A DNA stretch of 64,000 bases from Paenibacillus pinistramenti (GCF_005869875.1 NZ_VAWG01000002.1:124001-188000); one strand, 5' to 3'; positions 9,809 through 20,949 are shown, counted from the stretch's first letter. Translations and numbers: made by a program. The notes: generated by a model not told the origin, from the letters alone.

Positions 9809-10204
9809 ATGGACAAGGTAATACCCTTCTTAATGTTTCAAGATGGCAAGGCAGAAGAAGCAATGCAGTTTTATACCTCTCTTATCGAGGATTCTGAAAT
9901 TAAAAGCATTGTTCGGTATGGACCCAACGAAGCTGGAGCAGAAGGAACCGTTTTTCAGGCTGTTTTTATATTAAAAGGGCAGGAGTTTATGTGCATTGAC
10001 AGTAATGTCAAGCATGCATTTTCCTTTACACCTTCATTCTCGATCTATGTTACTTGCAATACCGAGGAAGAAATTGACCAGCTGTATAGGCAACTTGAAG
10101 AAGGCGGACATGCGCTAATGCCATTGGGTAATTATGGGTTCAGTAAAAAGTTCGGTTGGCTGAATGACCGCTTCGGCGTCTCATGGCAATTAAATTATGT
10201 CTAG
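9809..10204 (+). CDS. VOC-family protein, PhnB-like
   Basis: A 131-residue protein of the vicinal oxygen chelate fold, of the small PhnB/3-demethylubiquinone-methyltransferase-like type. It begins KVIPFLMFQDGKAEEAMQFY, the usual first beta-alpha unit, and ends GKxFGWLNDRFGVSWQLNY-like, the usual last strand. Members are mostly uncharacterised and may bind or detoxify small molecules. AGGAGG lies 9-10 bases upstream of the ATG. It stands alone and converges with rph, leaving only 36 bp between stops. I assign no specific reaction. Confidence 0.85.
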   Translation: MDKVIPFLMFQDGKAEEAMQFYTSLIEDSEIKSIVRYGPNEAGAEGTVFQAVFILKGQEFMCIDSNVKHAFSFTPSFSIYVTCNTEEEIDQLYRQLEEGGHALMPLGNYGFSKKFGWLNDRFGVSWQLNYV

Positions 10205-10240
10205 ATAGACGCCTCGCGCTATGCTGAACAGCCATTACAA

Positions 10241-12868
<2,628 letters not shown>

Positions 12869-12957
12869 CTAATCACTGCAGTTTGTTTGATCCTGGCCTG
12901 TTTCAACCGTTCTGTACCGGACGCCGACCTATTGCTTGTTTTTCCCTTGGACACAAG

Positions 12958-12966
12958 ATTATAACA
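12958..12966 (-). promoter_or_regulatory. Extended -10 promoter element for rph
   Basis: Read leftward the sequence is TGTTATAAT, a full extended -10 (TGn TATAAT). The -35 region is poor. The start codon is about 100 bases further, giving a leader of ~95 nt in which I recognise no riboswitch or attenuator. Confidence 0.55.
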
Positions 12967-12999
12967 TAGTGATTTATTCTGTGTTCCATTATTTGTACC

Positions 13000-13042
13000 A
13001 AAAAAAAGAGACGGCCCTTTCATTATTCAGGGTCATCTCTTT
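13000..13042 (-). terminator. Terminator of the CMD-SDR-AKR-AKR operon
   Basis: Arms AAAGAGACGGCCCT and AGGGTCATCTCTTT pair with small mismatches around a 10-nt loop. A tract of seven to eight T follows on the minus strand. It is 24 bp past the last gene of the operon. Confidence 0.8.
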
Positions 13043-13065
13043 GCGTATTCGGCCTAAGCCTGTTG

Positions 13066-13923
13066 TTATTCCAAACCTTTCTTTCCGTACCCGGTAAGGA
13101 ACTCCACGGTTTGAGGATCATAATGGGAGAAAAATAAGCTTTCGCCTGTGTCTAGTGCAGCTGCCTTTTCCATATCCTCCGGGCTCAGCACAAAGTCAAA
13201 GACATCAAAGTTCTGCTCCATCCGATCCTTATTGACCGTCTTCGGAATGACCACCACGCCTCTTTGGATCAAGAAACGCAAGGCGGCTTGGGCAGTCGAT
13301 TTGTTATATTTTGCGCCAATTTCCTGCAGGGTCGGATTAGTAAAGAAGTCGTTCTTCCCTTCTGCAAACGGCCCCCACGATTCGATCTGGGTATTGTACT
13401 TCTTCATAATTTCCTGTGCTTTGACCTGCTGGTTAAAGACATGCGTTTCGACCTGGTTAACGGCCGGAACCACTTCGCTGAACTGAACCAGATCGATATA
13501 CCGGTCCGGGTAAAAGTTGCTTACGCCGATCGCTTTGATTGTGCCCGCCTTATAGAGCTCTTCCATCGCGCGGTACGTTCCGTAATAATCATTAAATGGC
13601 TGATGGATCAGAACCAAATCCAGATAGTCCAGCTGCAGCTTTCTCATGGATTCCTCGATGGAAGCCTGTGCTTTGTCGTAACCCGCATTGGAGATCCAAA
13701 CTTTCGTCGTAATGAAAAATTCCTCTCTGGCAATTCCGCTGCGCTTAATTGCACGGCCAACTGCTTCCTCATTCCGGTACGCTTGGGCCGTATCAATGGA
13801 ACGATAGCCAACATCAATGGCGTCCAGTACGCATTTTTCACACTCTTCCTGGTCAGGGATTTGATAAACCCCATAGCCTAAAATAGGCATCTTGACGCCA
13901 TTATTTAAAGTTACGTATTCCAT
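13066..13923 (-). CDS. Aldo/keto reductase (AKR5-like)
   Basis: A 285-residue NADPH-dependent reductase with the (beta/alpha)8 fold, acting on aldehydes or ketones in the cytoplasm. The catalytic set is visible: Asp and Tyr in [14 protein letters not shown], Lys in ITTKVW, His in VLIHQP. NADPH-site residues are in [16 protein letters not shown]. The ATG at 13923 has AGGAGG seven bases upstream; the longer in-frame start has none. It is the last gene of a four-gene operon divergent from a TetR regulator, 42 bp after another AKR. Family members such as YvgN and YtbE reduce methylglyoxal and diverse aldehydes, so a detoxifying role is plausible. The true substrate cannot be read from the sequence. 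Confidence 0.9.
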   Translation of the reverse strand: MEYVTLNNGVKMPILGYGVYQIPDQEECEKCVLDAIDVGYRSIDTAQAYRNEEAVGRAIKRSGIAREEFFITTKVWISNAGYDKAQASIEESMRKLQLDYLDLVLIHQPFNDYYGTYRAMEELYKAGTIKAIGVSNFYPDRYIDLVQFSEVVPAVNQVETHVFNQQVKAQEIMKKYNTQIESWGPFAEGKNDFFTNPTLQEIGAKYNKSTAQAALRFLIQRGVVVIPKTVNKDRMEQNFDVFDFVLSPEDMEKAAALDTGESLFFSHYDPQTVEFLTGYGKKGLE

Positions 13924-13965
13924 TTGTTTGCCTCCTCTATATCTATTAATCATGACTGCTAATCC

Positions 13966-14946
13966 TTACTGCGCTCCGACTACCCGGTGAGGAACATACG
14001 GTTCCTCCAGGAATGCAACCTCTTCTGGAGTAAGCTTTACGGATAATGCCGCTGCCGATTCTTCGAGCTGGGCCATTTTTGTAACGCCTACAATAGGGGC
14101 AGCTACCGAATCCTTCTGCAGCAGCCAGGCAAGCGCAATGTGACTGCGCGGAACGCCGTGTTTCTCGGCAACCGACGCTACACGCTCCACAATCAGCCGG
14201 TCGACATCGGCAGTTGCGTCATATTTCGATTTTTGCACGGCATCTGTTTCGGACCGGTGAGTGGATTCGGACCAATCCCGGATCAGCCGGCCTGAAGCCA
14301 GAGGGCTGTAAGGCGTTACCGCAATCTTTTGATCCTTGCACAGCGGCATCATTTCTCTTTCCTCTTCGCGGTAGATCAGATTCAGGTGATTCTGCATAGA
14401 TACAAAGCGGGTCCAGCCATGCTTCTCCGCTGTATACTGCGCCTTCTGAAACTGCCAGGCATACATGGCAGAAGCGCCGATGTATCTGGCCTTGCCGGAT
14501 TTCACCACGTCATGCATAGCTTCCATCGTTTCTTCAATCGGGGTATCATAATCCCAGCGGTGAATGATGTAGAGATCCACATAATCGGTTTCTAATCTTT
14601 GCAGACTCTTATCAATCTCGCTCATAATCGCCTTCCGGGACAGCCCCGCCCCGTTAGGACCTTCATGCATCCGGCCCCATACCTTGGTGGCGAGAACGAT
14701 TTCATCCCGATTCGCAAAATCCTTCAAAGCTCGTCCCACAATCTCTTCGCTTGTCCCGCCTGCGTATACATTCGCTGTATCAAAAAAGTTGATGCCGAGC
14801 TCAAGCGCTCTCTTGATCAAGGGACGGCTTTGCTCCTCATTCAGCACCCATTGGTGCCAGCCGGGCCGAGCCTCACCAAAACTCATACAACCCAGACAAA
14901 TACGCGAAACGTCCATACCGGTATTTCCGAATTTGATATAATCCAT
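13966..14946 (-). CDS. Aldo/keto reductase (YhdN/AKR11-like)
   Basis: A 326-residue aldo/keto reductase of the longer, general-stress-type branch. Visible motifs are FFDTANVYAGGTSEEIVG (Asp, Tyr), LATKVWG (Lys) and DLYIIHRWD (His), and a C-terminal PIVGVTKMAQLEES for cofactor binding. GGAGG is eight bases before the ATG at 14946; an upstream TTG would overlap that site. It is third in the CMD-SDR-AKR-AKR operon, 34 bp after the SDR gene. The two operon AKRs are from different subfamilies and so are probably not recent duplicates. Inferred role: reduction of reactive aldehydes or ketones. Confidence 0.88.
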   Translation of the reverse strand: MDYIKFGNTGMDVSRICLGCMSFGEARPGWHQWVLNEEQSRPLIKRALELGINFFDTANVYAGGTSEEIVGRALKDFANRDEIVLATKVWGRMHEGPNGAGLSRKAIMSEIDKSLQRLETDYVDLYIIHRWDYDTPIEETMEAMHDVVKSGKARYIGASAMYAWQFQKAQYTAEKHGWTRFVSMQNHLNLIYREEEREMMPLCKDQKIAVTPYSPLASGRLIRDWSESTHRSETDAVQKSKYDATADVDRLIVERVASVAEKHGVPRSHIALAWLLQKDSVAAPIVGVTKMAQLEESAAALSVKLTPEEVAFLEEPYVPHRVVGAQ

Positions 14947-14980
14947 AGCCAAAACCTCCAATTCTAATTAGAGCTTGCCC

Positions 14981-15823
14981 TTATTCTCCCGGAGGAAAGT
15001 CCGTGGAAGCGGCCAGTTCGGTCTGCTTCTCGAAATCGGCCACACGGGCTTTGAGTGCTGTAAGGGTGACGGCCAGTGCTTGGGAACCAAGAACCATACG
15101 CATAGGAGCGGGTTCCATATCGGCGCTCTCAATGATTCGTTCAGCCATCCGCACAGGGTCTCCAGGAGCCAGGCCATTTGAAGCGTCCAGCATTTTCAGA
15201 AAGCCGTGAGCAGGATTCCCCTCATACTCGGGCATAAGCTTTGCCACCTTTGCGCTGCCGCAGCGGAACTCCGTACGGGCTCCTCCAGGTTCCACCAACG
15301 TGATCCCAATGTTAAATGGCGCGACCTCCTGGGCGACTGACTCACAAAAACCCTCTATGCCAAACTTGGTGGCATGGTACATGGAGTTGCCCGGAAAGGC
15401 GACCTGCCCGCCATAGGTAGACAGCTGAATAATTCGGCCCCCGCCCTGGGTACGCAGATGAGGAAGGACGGAGCGGATGAGCTGGATGGAGCCCGTCAGA
15501 TTCGTAGCGATAATATGATCGACCTGCTCGTCGGACAATTCTTCAGCTGCTCCGAAGAGACCATACCCTGCATTGCTGACAATGACATCAATACGGCCGA
15601 ACTGTTCAAAAGAACGGTCGACTAATTTCCGGATAGCGGGAACATCCGTAACATCAAGCAGTTCGCACATAAAAGTATCCGGATACTGCTCGATCAGACC
15701 GGAGACCTTATCCCTATTACGGACCGTTCCAATGACCTTCTCCCCCTTCTCCAGCAGCAGCCGGGTCATCTCATAACCAAATCCGCTGCTAACCCCTGTA
15801 ATCAGCCAAGTCCGTGTTCGCAT
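14981..15823 (-). CDS. Short-chain dehydrogenase/reductase
   Basis: A 280-residue classical SDR with Rossmann fold. It shows the cofactor motif TGVSSGFG near the N-terminus, NAGYG, the catalytic serine in IIQLSTYGG and the Y-x-x-x-K pair in YHATKFG. The Thr-Val-Arg-Asn-Arg after the second strand suggests NADP(H). GGGGGG sits seven bases before the ATG at 15823, preferred over a longer frame that overlaps the upstream gene. It is second in the operon, 13 bp after the CMD gene. Substrate unknown. Confidence 0.88.
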   Translation of the reverse strand: MRTRTWLITGVSSGFGYEMTRLLLEKGEKVIGTVRNRDKVSGLIEQYPDTFMCELLDVTDVPAIRKLVDRSFEQFGRIDVIVSNAGYGLFGAAEELSDEQVDHIIATNLTGSIQLIRSVLPHLRTQGGGRIIQLSTYGGQVAFPGNSMYHATKFGIEGFCESVAQEVAPFNIGITLVEPGGARTEFRCGSAKVAKLMPEYEGNPAHGFLKMLDASNGLAPGDPVRMAERIIESADMEPAPMRMVLGSQALAVTLTALKARVADFEKQTELAASTDFPPGE

Positions 15824-15836
15824 GAAACTTCCCCCC

Positions 15837-16595
15837 TTATTCTGACTTTGCCGCTGCCTCATTGACACAACGAAGAGCATTCAAACTTCTCGGATATCCG
15901 ATAAAAGGCAGGCATTGGGAGATGACTTTAATCAGAAACGACTTGTCATTGCCAAGCCTCATATTGGCAGCAGCATGGCTTGTTAACTGCGGCTCACACC
16001 CTCCCTGGGCAAGCAAGAAGCAAAAGGTAATCATTTCTCTTTGCTTGTAGTCGAGTCCTTTGCGCGTATAGTAATCGCCGAAGCAGTTCGCTGCCAGCCA
16101 GTGATTGATGTGACGGCTCTCCTCGGGTCCGGACTTCCAGAAGTCACGCATGCTGTCTCCGAAAATATCTACCTGGGCCTGAATTCCGGCTTCCAGACGA
16201 TTTTCCATCGTGGTCGTCGCTTGTCCTTCCAAAGGCAATTTAATGCCTCGGGCAGTCAAAATCTCGTTCACCGCGTGGAGAAAAGGAAATACTCTGCCTA
16301 TGCCAAGGTAAGCAGCAGATTGATACACAATCTCTTTCACTTCTACCGCAGTAACGCCAAAGTTGAGCGCGGCCGGCAGCATCGCTTTGAACTCGTCAAT
16401 CCCTTGACAACCTAGAAGAACCGATAAAATGGCCATCATCCGCGTCCGGTCATCCAGGTCATCCTGACTGACCACCTCATCAAATGCAAAATTGTCAAAA
16501 CGCTCAATAAATTCAGGATCAGTCTCGAGAAAAGTGGATTGATAGCCCGGGAACAATTTTTCATGGTAGTTCTGGGCTGCCTCTGTAATTTTCAT
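15837..16595 (-). CDS. Carboxymuconolactone decarboxylase-family protein (two CMD units)
   Basis: A 252-residue protein with two CMD/AhpD-like helical units, one around residues 40-110 and one around 150-235. In the first, the dyad of AhpD-type peroxidases is not complete; a Cys is in LLGCQGIDEF. In the second, a Cys lies in LLAQGGCEPQL. Without a clear CxxC it may be a decarboxylase or lactonase-like enzyme rather than a peroxidase. AGGAGG precedes the ATG. It leads the operon and is divergent from a TetR gene across ~255 bp, which suggests direct control by that regulator. Confidence 0.8.
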   Translation of the reverse strand: MKITEAAQNYHEKLFPGYQSTFLETDPEFIERFDNFAFDEVVSQDDLDDRTRMMAILSVLLGCQGIDEFKAMLPAALNFGVTAVEVKEIVYQSAAYLGIGRVFPFLHAVNEILTARGIKLPLEGQATTTMENRLEAGIQAQVDIFGDSMRDFWKSGPEESRHINHWLAANCFGDYYTRKGLDYKQREMITFCFLLAQGGCEPQLTSHAAANMRLGNDKSFLIKVISQCLPFIGYPRSLNALRCVNEAAAKSE

Positions 16596-16732
16596 GGTTT
16601 ATTCCTCCTGCTTTATATTAATAAAATGCCGTTTTAGAGCCAGAAGTATTACAAAGTGGCCATATCAATAACAAGTTCGGCAAGCCGTATTTCAGAGCTT
16701 GTGCGGAGCTTAATTATTCTGTATTATTTTAT

Positions 16733-16746
16733 TAGACTCATGTCTA
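16733..16746. promoter_or_regulatory. Candidate TetR operator in the CMD/TetR intergenic region
   Basis: TAGAC-TCAT-GTCTA is a short perfect inverted repeat with AT-rich flanks that nearly extend it. It lies between the divergent CMD operon and the TetR gene. TetR proteins normally bind such dyads in the shared promoter. The link is inferred. Confidence 0.35.
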
Positions 16747-16850
16747 TTATTATAAACAGTTCTAAGAAATTTACTATTGTTGATTTAGGATGATTTGTTT
16801 ATTAATGAACTTTTGAGGCAAAATTGTTTAATATTTCAGAGGAAAGCAAG

Positions 16851-17408
16851 GTGAATGAAGTGCCCAAGATAGATCGAAGAATTTTAAAAACACAGGAGGC
16901 CCTGAAGAAAGCTGTAATTGAGCTTATGTCCGAAAAAAATTTCGATGAGATTACGATTCAGGATCTCTCGGATCGCGCTAACGTCAGCCGCGGAACGATT
17001 TATCTGCATTATTTGGATAAATACGATCTGCTCGATAAGCTTATTGAAACCCATATCAATGAACTTCGGGAAAGATGCGAAGCTTCGGCAGATTTAGATT
17101 TTGTGACTGGCTCAGAAGTTTGGACCGAATATTTTGAACAGAATTTCGCCTTCTTCTCCATGATGCTCGCAAGCAAAGGAGCCCCCCATTTCCGCAGCCG
17201 GTTTCAGCAATTTCTTATTGAAGAGTTTAACAATGAAGTCGACATTACAAAGGGAATCAATCAAGGTCTAAATAAGGATTTGATCGTTCAGTTTCTGGCT
17301 TCCTCCTATGCCGGAGTAGTGGAATGGTGGTTTACCAATGACAGACCTGTCAGCCATCAAGAGCTGGCCAGGCAGCTGGGAACGCTGCTGGAAAGGATTT
17401 GTGAGTAA
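16851..17408 (+). CDS. TetR/AcrR-family regulator (copy 1)
   Basis: A ~185-residue repressor with an N-terminal TetR helix-turn-helix (ITIQDLSDRANVSRGTIYLHY) and a TetR_C-type ligand domain containing FFSMMLASKGAP. I choose the GTG at 16851 because GAGGA is seven bases upstream and because this aligns best with its paralogue at 19605; a TTG at 16824 is the alternative. It is divergent from the CMD-SDR-AKR-AKR operon. Similarity to the second TetR is high through the whole length, including ITIQD-(L/I)SDRANV and DKYDLLDKLIE, so the two are paralogues. A carbonyl or quinone inducer is a guess based on neighbours. Confidence 0.88.
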   Translation: MNEVPKIDRRILKTQEALKKAVIELMSEKNFDEITIQDLSDRANVSRGTIYLHYLDKYDLLDKLIETHINELRERCEASADLDFVTGSEVWTEYFEQNFAFFSMMLASKGAPHFRSRFQQFLIEEFNNEVDITKGINQGLNKDLIVQFLASSYAGVVEWWFTNDRPVSHQELARQLGTLLERICE

Positions 17409-17498
17409 GAACCAGCGGTCTATTGATTTATGTCATGCCTTTATCATACTAAGAGTTTTAGAATGGAATAAGCTGGCATAATGATGGAGGGTAAATGG

Positions 17499-17976
17499 AT
17501 GGATGGTCATATGAACGCACTTATTCCGAATTTGGCTGCTGAATATAAAGAAGATCAAGAATCTGTTTATCAGATATGGTTCCTGAACAATGAAGAAAGA
17601 TTAGCCGAATTGGCCAAAACAAACCGCCCAGACCATTGCCCTGATTGACGTTCTGTGGGTCGATGAACGAAACCAAATTGTAAGTGCGTTTGAAGTTGAG
17701 AAAAGCACTTCGATTTATTCGGGAATTCTAAGACTGCATGATCTGTCGCTTTCGGTTAACAGCCATGAAAGCCGCTTATTTCTTGTCGCTCCTGATAAGA
17801 GAGAGAAAGAAATCATGGCCCAATTATTAAGACCATCCTTTCAACAAGGCGTTCATTTTCTGGTCTCTTATATCTTATTTTCCGAGCTTCGGCAAAACTG
17901 CGAAGCCATTTGCAGGTTTGGTTCCGATTTGAATGTGCTGGATAAGATATCCAAGACGGTGCAGCCTTTAGTCTAG
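17499..17976 (+). pseudogene. Frameshifted PD-(D/E)XK nuclease-like gene
   Basis: Two frames join into one ~158-residue protein. Frame A starts at the ATG at 17499, eight bases after GGAGG, and reads to a stop at 17646. Frame B continues from about 17619 to the stop at 17974. Removing one A from the AAAA run near 17615-17618 joins ...RLAELAK to QTAQTIALIDVLWVD.... Frame B has IDVLWVD followed by AFEVEKSTSIYSGILRL, an Asp...Glu-x-(E/K) arrangement typical of PD-(D/E)XK restriction-like nucleases, and then FLVAPDKREKEIMAQL. The family name is my inference. Either a true 1-bp insertion or a sequencing error would explain it. The N-terminus may also be shortened. Confidence 0.7.
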
Positions 17977-17986
17977 TAAGTAACGA

Positions 17987-18027
17987 GAGGGAGCCCCCTA
18001 TTTTTTTGGAAAATAAAGGACTCCCTC
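17987..18027. terminator. Hairpin between the nuclease-like pseudogene and the cupin gene
   Basis: Outer arms GAGGGAG and CTCCCTC (7 bp, perfect) enclose further A/T pairing, including a run of seven T. It sits between convergent stops at 17976 and 18036. Confidence 0.55.
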
Positions 18028-18035
18028 ATTATGAT

Positions 18036-18449
18036 CTATTCGTGAATCTTATTATATTCCTCGTCCGATACTGGCTCGAGCCATTCCGGTTTGCCCGCTG
18101 TGATGGCAATGTGTTCAAACCAGCTGTCCTTGGCTGCGCCATGCCAGTGTTTAACTCCATCGTGAGTGACAACAACGTCGCCGGCTTTCAGGAACTGTGC
18201 GGGTTTCCCCTCCTCCTGGTACCAGCCCTCTCCACCGGTGACCAGCAGCAGCTGGAATCCATCGCGGTGGATATGCCAGTTGTTCCGGCAGCCGGGTTCG
18301 AAGGTTACATTGCCCACTCCAACGTTCACGGAAGGGTCTGCAACTAAGGTCTGGAGATAGCTTTGACCAACAAAATATTGGGCAAAGGCTTCATTTTTAT
18401 TACCAACCGGGAAAATAACGCCATTCTTGACTTCTTCATGCTTTGCCAT
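18036..18449 (-). CDS. Cupin-domain protein
   Basis: A 137-residue single-domain cupin. The first cupin motif gives metal ligands in NNWHIHRDGFQLLLVTGGEG and the second in GVKHWHGA. Metal binding is expected, but the function could be binding, isomerisation or oxygenation. It has GGAGG seven bases before the ATG. It follows the AKR gene by 32 bp on the same strand, so the two form an operon divergent from the second TetR gene. Small cupins of this type often accompany AKRs and CMD proteins in bacterial carbonyl-stress clusters; I base the association on neighbourhood only. Confidence 0.85.
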   Translation of the reverse strand: MAKHEEVKNGVIFPVGNKNEAFAQYFVGQSYLQTLVADPSVNVGVGNVTFEPGCRNNWHIHRDGFQLLLVTGGEGWYQEEGKPAQFLKAGDVVVTHDGVKHWHGAAKDSWFEHIAITAGKPEWLEPVSDEEYNKIHE

Positions 18450-18481
18450 CTTTATTCCTCCAATTTATTTATTTGTCCGCC

Positions 18482-19345
18482 TTATTTTAATTTTCCGCCG
18501 AATACCGGGAAGAAGCTGTGCTCGCCGTAATCCTTAATGTGCTCTATCTTCTTCAGGGTCTCCATGTCTGCATCGCTGATTACAAAATCAAGCTCGCCGT
18601 TGATTCTCATGTGCTCAGGATTTGCCGTCTTAGGAATGACTACAAGACCAAGCTGGAGATCATAGCGCAGGCACAGCTGGGCAACAGAGACTTCATATTT
18701 ATCAGCGATTACCTTGACCTCAGGATGATCAAGGACAGCTCCATGGGCAATAGGGGAATAGGCTTCAACCAGAATGTCCTTCTCCTGGCAGAACGCAATC
18801 AGCTCATGAGGAGTATTGCTCACATGGGCCAGGATTTGGTTGACCATAGGCTTGATCTCACAGCTTGACAGAATATTTTCCACATCGTCCTGCAGGAAGT
18901 TGGATAGGCCGATGGCCTTAACTTTGCCTGCCTTATAAGCATTCTCCAGTGCTCTCCATGCTTCTTTGTTTTCCTCGAAATAACGCTTCTCCTCCCGGAA
19001 TTCGTTCCAAGGCTGCGGACTGTGGATGATAATCAGGTCGATATAATCCAGTCCGAGTTTGGCCAGAGACTCGTCAATGGACTTGGAAGCTGCTTCGTAG
19101 GTCTTCAATTCGGCAGCCACCTTGGTCGTGATGAACAGCTCCTCTCTTGCGATCCCGCTGCTGCGGATTCCTTCGCCTACACCTGCTTCATTCGCATAAG
19201 CCTGTGCAGTATCAATGTGACGATACCCGAGCGAAATCGCGTCCTTCACGGCCTGTGCGGCCTGTTTGTCATCAAGCAGCCATGTACCAAGTCCTAATTT
19301 CGGAATTTCTAAATCATTTGACAATTTAAAGGTTTCATTAAACAT
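18482..19345 (-). CDS. Aldo/keto reductase (AKR5-like, second module)
   Basis: A 287-residue NADPH-dependent aldo/keto reductase. Asp and Tyr of the catalytic tetrad are in RHIDTAQAYANEAGVG, Lys in ITTKVAAEL, His in LIIIHSPQPW, and the cofactor segment is VVIPKTANPEHMRING. It is the same general type as the gene at 13066 but clearly diverged. GGAGG lies nine bases before the ATG. It heads a two-gene operon with the cupin and is divergent from the TetR gene at 19605. That repeats the layout of the 13-17 kb module. Confidence 0.9.
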   Translation of the reverse strand: MFNETFKLSNDLEIPKLGLGTWLLDDKQAAQAVKDAISLGYRHIDTAQAYANEAGVGEGIRSSGIAREELFITTKVAAELKTYEAASKSIDESLAKLGLDYIDLIIIHSPQPWNEFREEKRYFEENKEAWRALENAYKAGKVKAIGLSNFLQDDVENILSSCEIKPMVNQILAHVSNTPHELIAFCQEKDILVEAYSPIAHGAVLDHPEVKVIADKYEVSVAQLCLRYDLQLGLVVIPKTANPEHMRINGELDFVISDADMETLKKIEHIKDYGEHSFFPVFGGKLK

Positions 19346-19474
19346 GGTTAGTCTCCTCCGTATAGTGTTGATATTTCGATAAGGTTTTATTTTGGGCAGG
19401 AGCTTGTCCGCAATAAACGGCCCGAATCACCTGAAGATTTCGGACAACTCTTTCTCACGCATTAAAAATACATA

Positions 19475-19502
19475 TTGATACGTTATCGCACACGTGTATA
19501 AT
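19475..19502 (+). promoter_or_regulatory. Sigma-A promoter of the second TetR gene, with an overlapping palindrome
   Basis: TTGATA at 19475-19480 and TATAAT at 19497-19502 are separated by 16 bp. The 8-bp palindrome ACACGTGT (19490-19497) covers the end of the spacer and touches the -10 element, a good position for autorepression. The start codon is ~100 bp downstream. Confidence 0.6.
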
Positions 19503-19604
19503 ATAATACAAAACTAGCGGTTTTCAATAAACAAAGGTTATAAATGTGATCGATACCGCACAAATCCGCAAAAATGTACGATTACTTAAGGGAGTCTGGT
19601 AAAT

Positions 19605-20168
19605 ATGTCCGTGTCAAAGTCAGTACCCAAATGGGATCGAAGAGTACAGAAATCGCAGCAAGCCATTAAAAATGCCTTCATTGCTTTATTATCCGAGAAA
19701 AATCTGGATCAAATCACGATTCAAGACATTTCTGATCGCGCCAACGTCGGCCGCAGAACGATTTACGATCATTATGTGGATAAATATGACCTGCTAGACA
19801 AGCTGATCGAAGAGCATATCCAAGAACTAAGAAAGCTGTGCGAAGCAGCAGCTGATCTGACTTTTGCGGAAGGAAATCTGATGTGGTTCAAATACTTCGA
19901 GCGTCATGCTTCCTTCTTCTCCACTCTGCTCTCCAGCAAAGGAGCCCCGGTATTCCGGCAGCAGCTGCTTGAATTTGTCATTGAAGAATTAGAAGGAGAA
20001 ATGGATGTTAGCCAAGGCATAAATCAAGGCTTAAGCAGGGAGCTGACCCTCAGGTTCTTTGGCGCAGCAATCGTAGAAATTGTCGCAGCATGGCTTACAA
20101 AGGGATTAACAGAGCCAACCGAAGTGATTGCTGAGCAAGTTGGTATTTTGCTGGACCGGAACTTCTAG
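19605..20168 (+). CDS. TetR/AcrR-family regulator (copy 2)
   Basis: A 187-residue repressor paralogous to the one at 16851. The N-terminal helix-turn-helix is ITIQDISDRANVGRRTIYDHY and the ligand domain carries FFSTLLSSKGAP. The ATG at 19605 follows GGGAG at ten bases. It is divergent from the AKR-cupin pair. Its stop overlaps the stop of the convergent acetyltransferase gene at CTAG (20165-20168), so no terminator fits between them. Inducer unknown; carbonyl compounds are a reasonable guess from the target genes. Confidence 0.88.
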   Translation: MSVSKSVPKWDRRVQKSQQAIKNAFIALLSEKNLDQITIQDISDRANVGRRTIYDHYVDKYDLLDKLIEEHIQELRKLCEAAADLTFAEGNLMWFKYFERHASFFSTLLSSKGAPVFRQQLLEFVIEELEGEMDVSQGINQGLSRELTLRFFGAAIVEIVAAWLTKGLTEPTEVIAEQVGILLDRNF

Positions 20169-20746
20169 TCCTGTTTATCCTCAATCTTGTTCAGGAATTT
20201 GGCCGGTACTCCCGCAACAACGGTATTTTCAGGAACATCCTTGGTAACGACTGCTCCAGCCGCTACAACAGAATGATCCCCAATCGTCACACCGGGGAGA
20301 ATCGTGGCACTGGATCCGATCCATACATTCCTGCCAATCACCACGGGAGACGGATAGGTTGTGTTTCTGGTTTCTGCAGGTAAACCATGATTAAGGGTAG
20401 CAATGGTAACATTCATCCCGATCATAGTCCCGTCTCCGATCATGATTCCCCCTCGATCCTGGAAGGAGCAGCCCGTGTTCAAAAATACATTTTTCCCAAT
20501 TGAAATATTCTTGCCAAAGTCTGTGTAAAATGGCGGGAAACACATGAATGACGAATCTACCTCTGCGCCAGTAAGCTCACTAAAAATCTGTACAATTTCT
20601 TCTTGTGAATGGCAGGAGGTATTCAATTCCATTGTGATCCTTTGAGCTTCATAACTGCACTGCACCAACAGCCCATGCAATTCTTTATCTTCGCCTGAAA
20701 TCGGGTTGCCCTGCCTGCAAAAATCTATAAATTCACTCATGTTCAT
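20165..20746 (-). CDS. Sugar O-acetyltransferase, LbH/maltose-acetyltransferase type
   Basis: A 193-residue acetyl-CoA-dependent O-acetyltransferase of the left-handed parallel beta-helix family (Maa/LacA/NodL). The N-terminal helical cap is followed by hexapeptide repeats: ISIGKNVFLN, GGIMIGDGTMIGMNVTI, then the catalytic His in TLNHGLP and the trailing VVIGRNVWIGSSATILPGV. The C-terminal VPENTVVAGVPAKFL is diagnostic. The likely start is the ATG at 20746; a second ATG is two codons further. The acceptor sugar cannot be told. It overlaps the TetR stop by four bases. Confidence 0.9.
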   Translation of the reverse strand: MNMSEFIDFCRQGNPISGEDKELHGLLVQCSYEAQRITMELNTSCHSQEEIVQIFSELTGAEVDSSFMCFPPFYTDFGKNISIGKNVFLNTGCSFQDRGGIMIGDGTMIGMNVTIATLNHGLPAETRNTTYPSPVVIGRNVWIGSSATILPGVTIGDHSVVAAGAVVTKDVPENTVVAGVPAKFLNKIEDKQD

Positions 20747-20861
20747 GAGGAAAACCGCCTTTCGTTAAATCATTCTCATCCGTATATTCATGCTAATCCT
20801 TATAGTTCACTCTAAGTCAAGCTGCTTTATTTATCTATTTTGCACGTTTAAGTTCTCGTAA

Positions 20862-20945
20862 ATTCCTTCTTCTCATGAAGGCAAGAAGGTTCCGCATACT
20901 GTCCTGGCTGAGCAATTAGGGACGCTGCTGGAGCGGGTTATGTAG
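20862..20945 (+). pseudogene. C-terminal remnant of a third TetR regulator
   Basis: After a stop at 20859 an open frame of 27 codons ends ...HTVLAEQLGTLLERVM. This matches the C-termini of the two TetR paralogues in this window, ELARQLGTLLERIC and VIAEQVGILLDRNF, residue for residue over the last helix. No start, helix-turn-helix or ligand domain precedes it. It is best explained as what remains after deletion of most of a third tetR copy. Confidence 0.75.
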
Positions 20946-20949
20946 CAAG

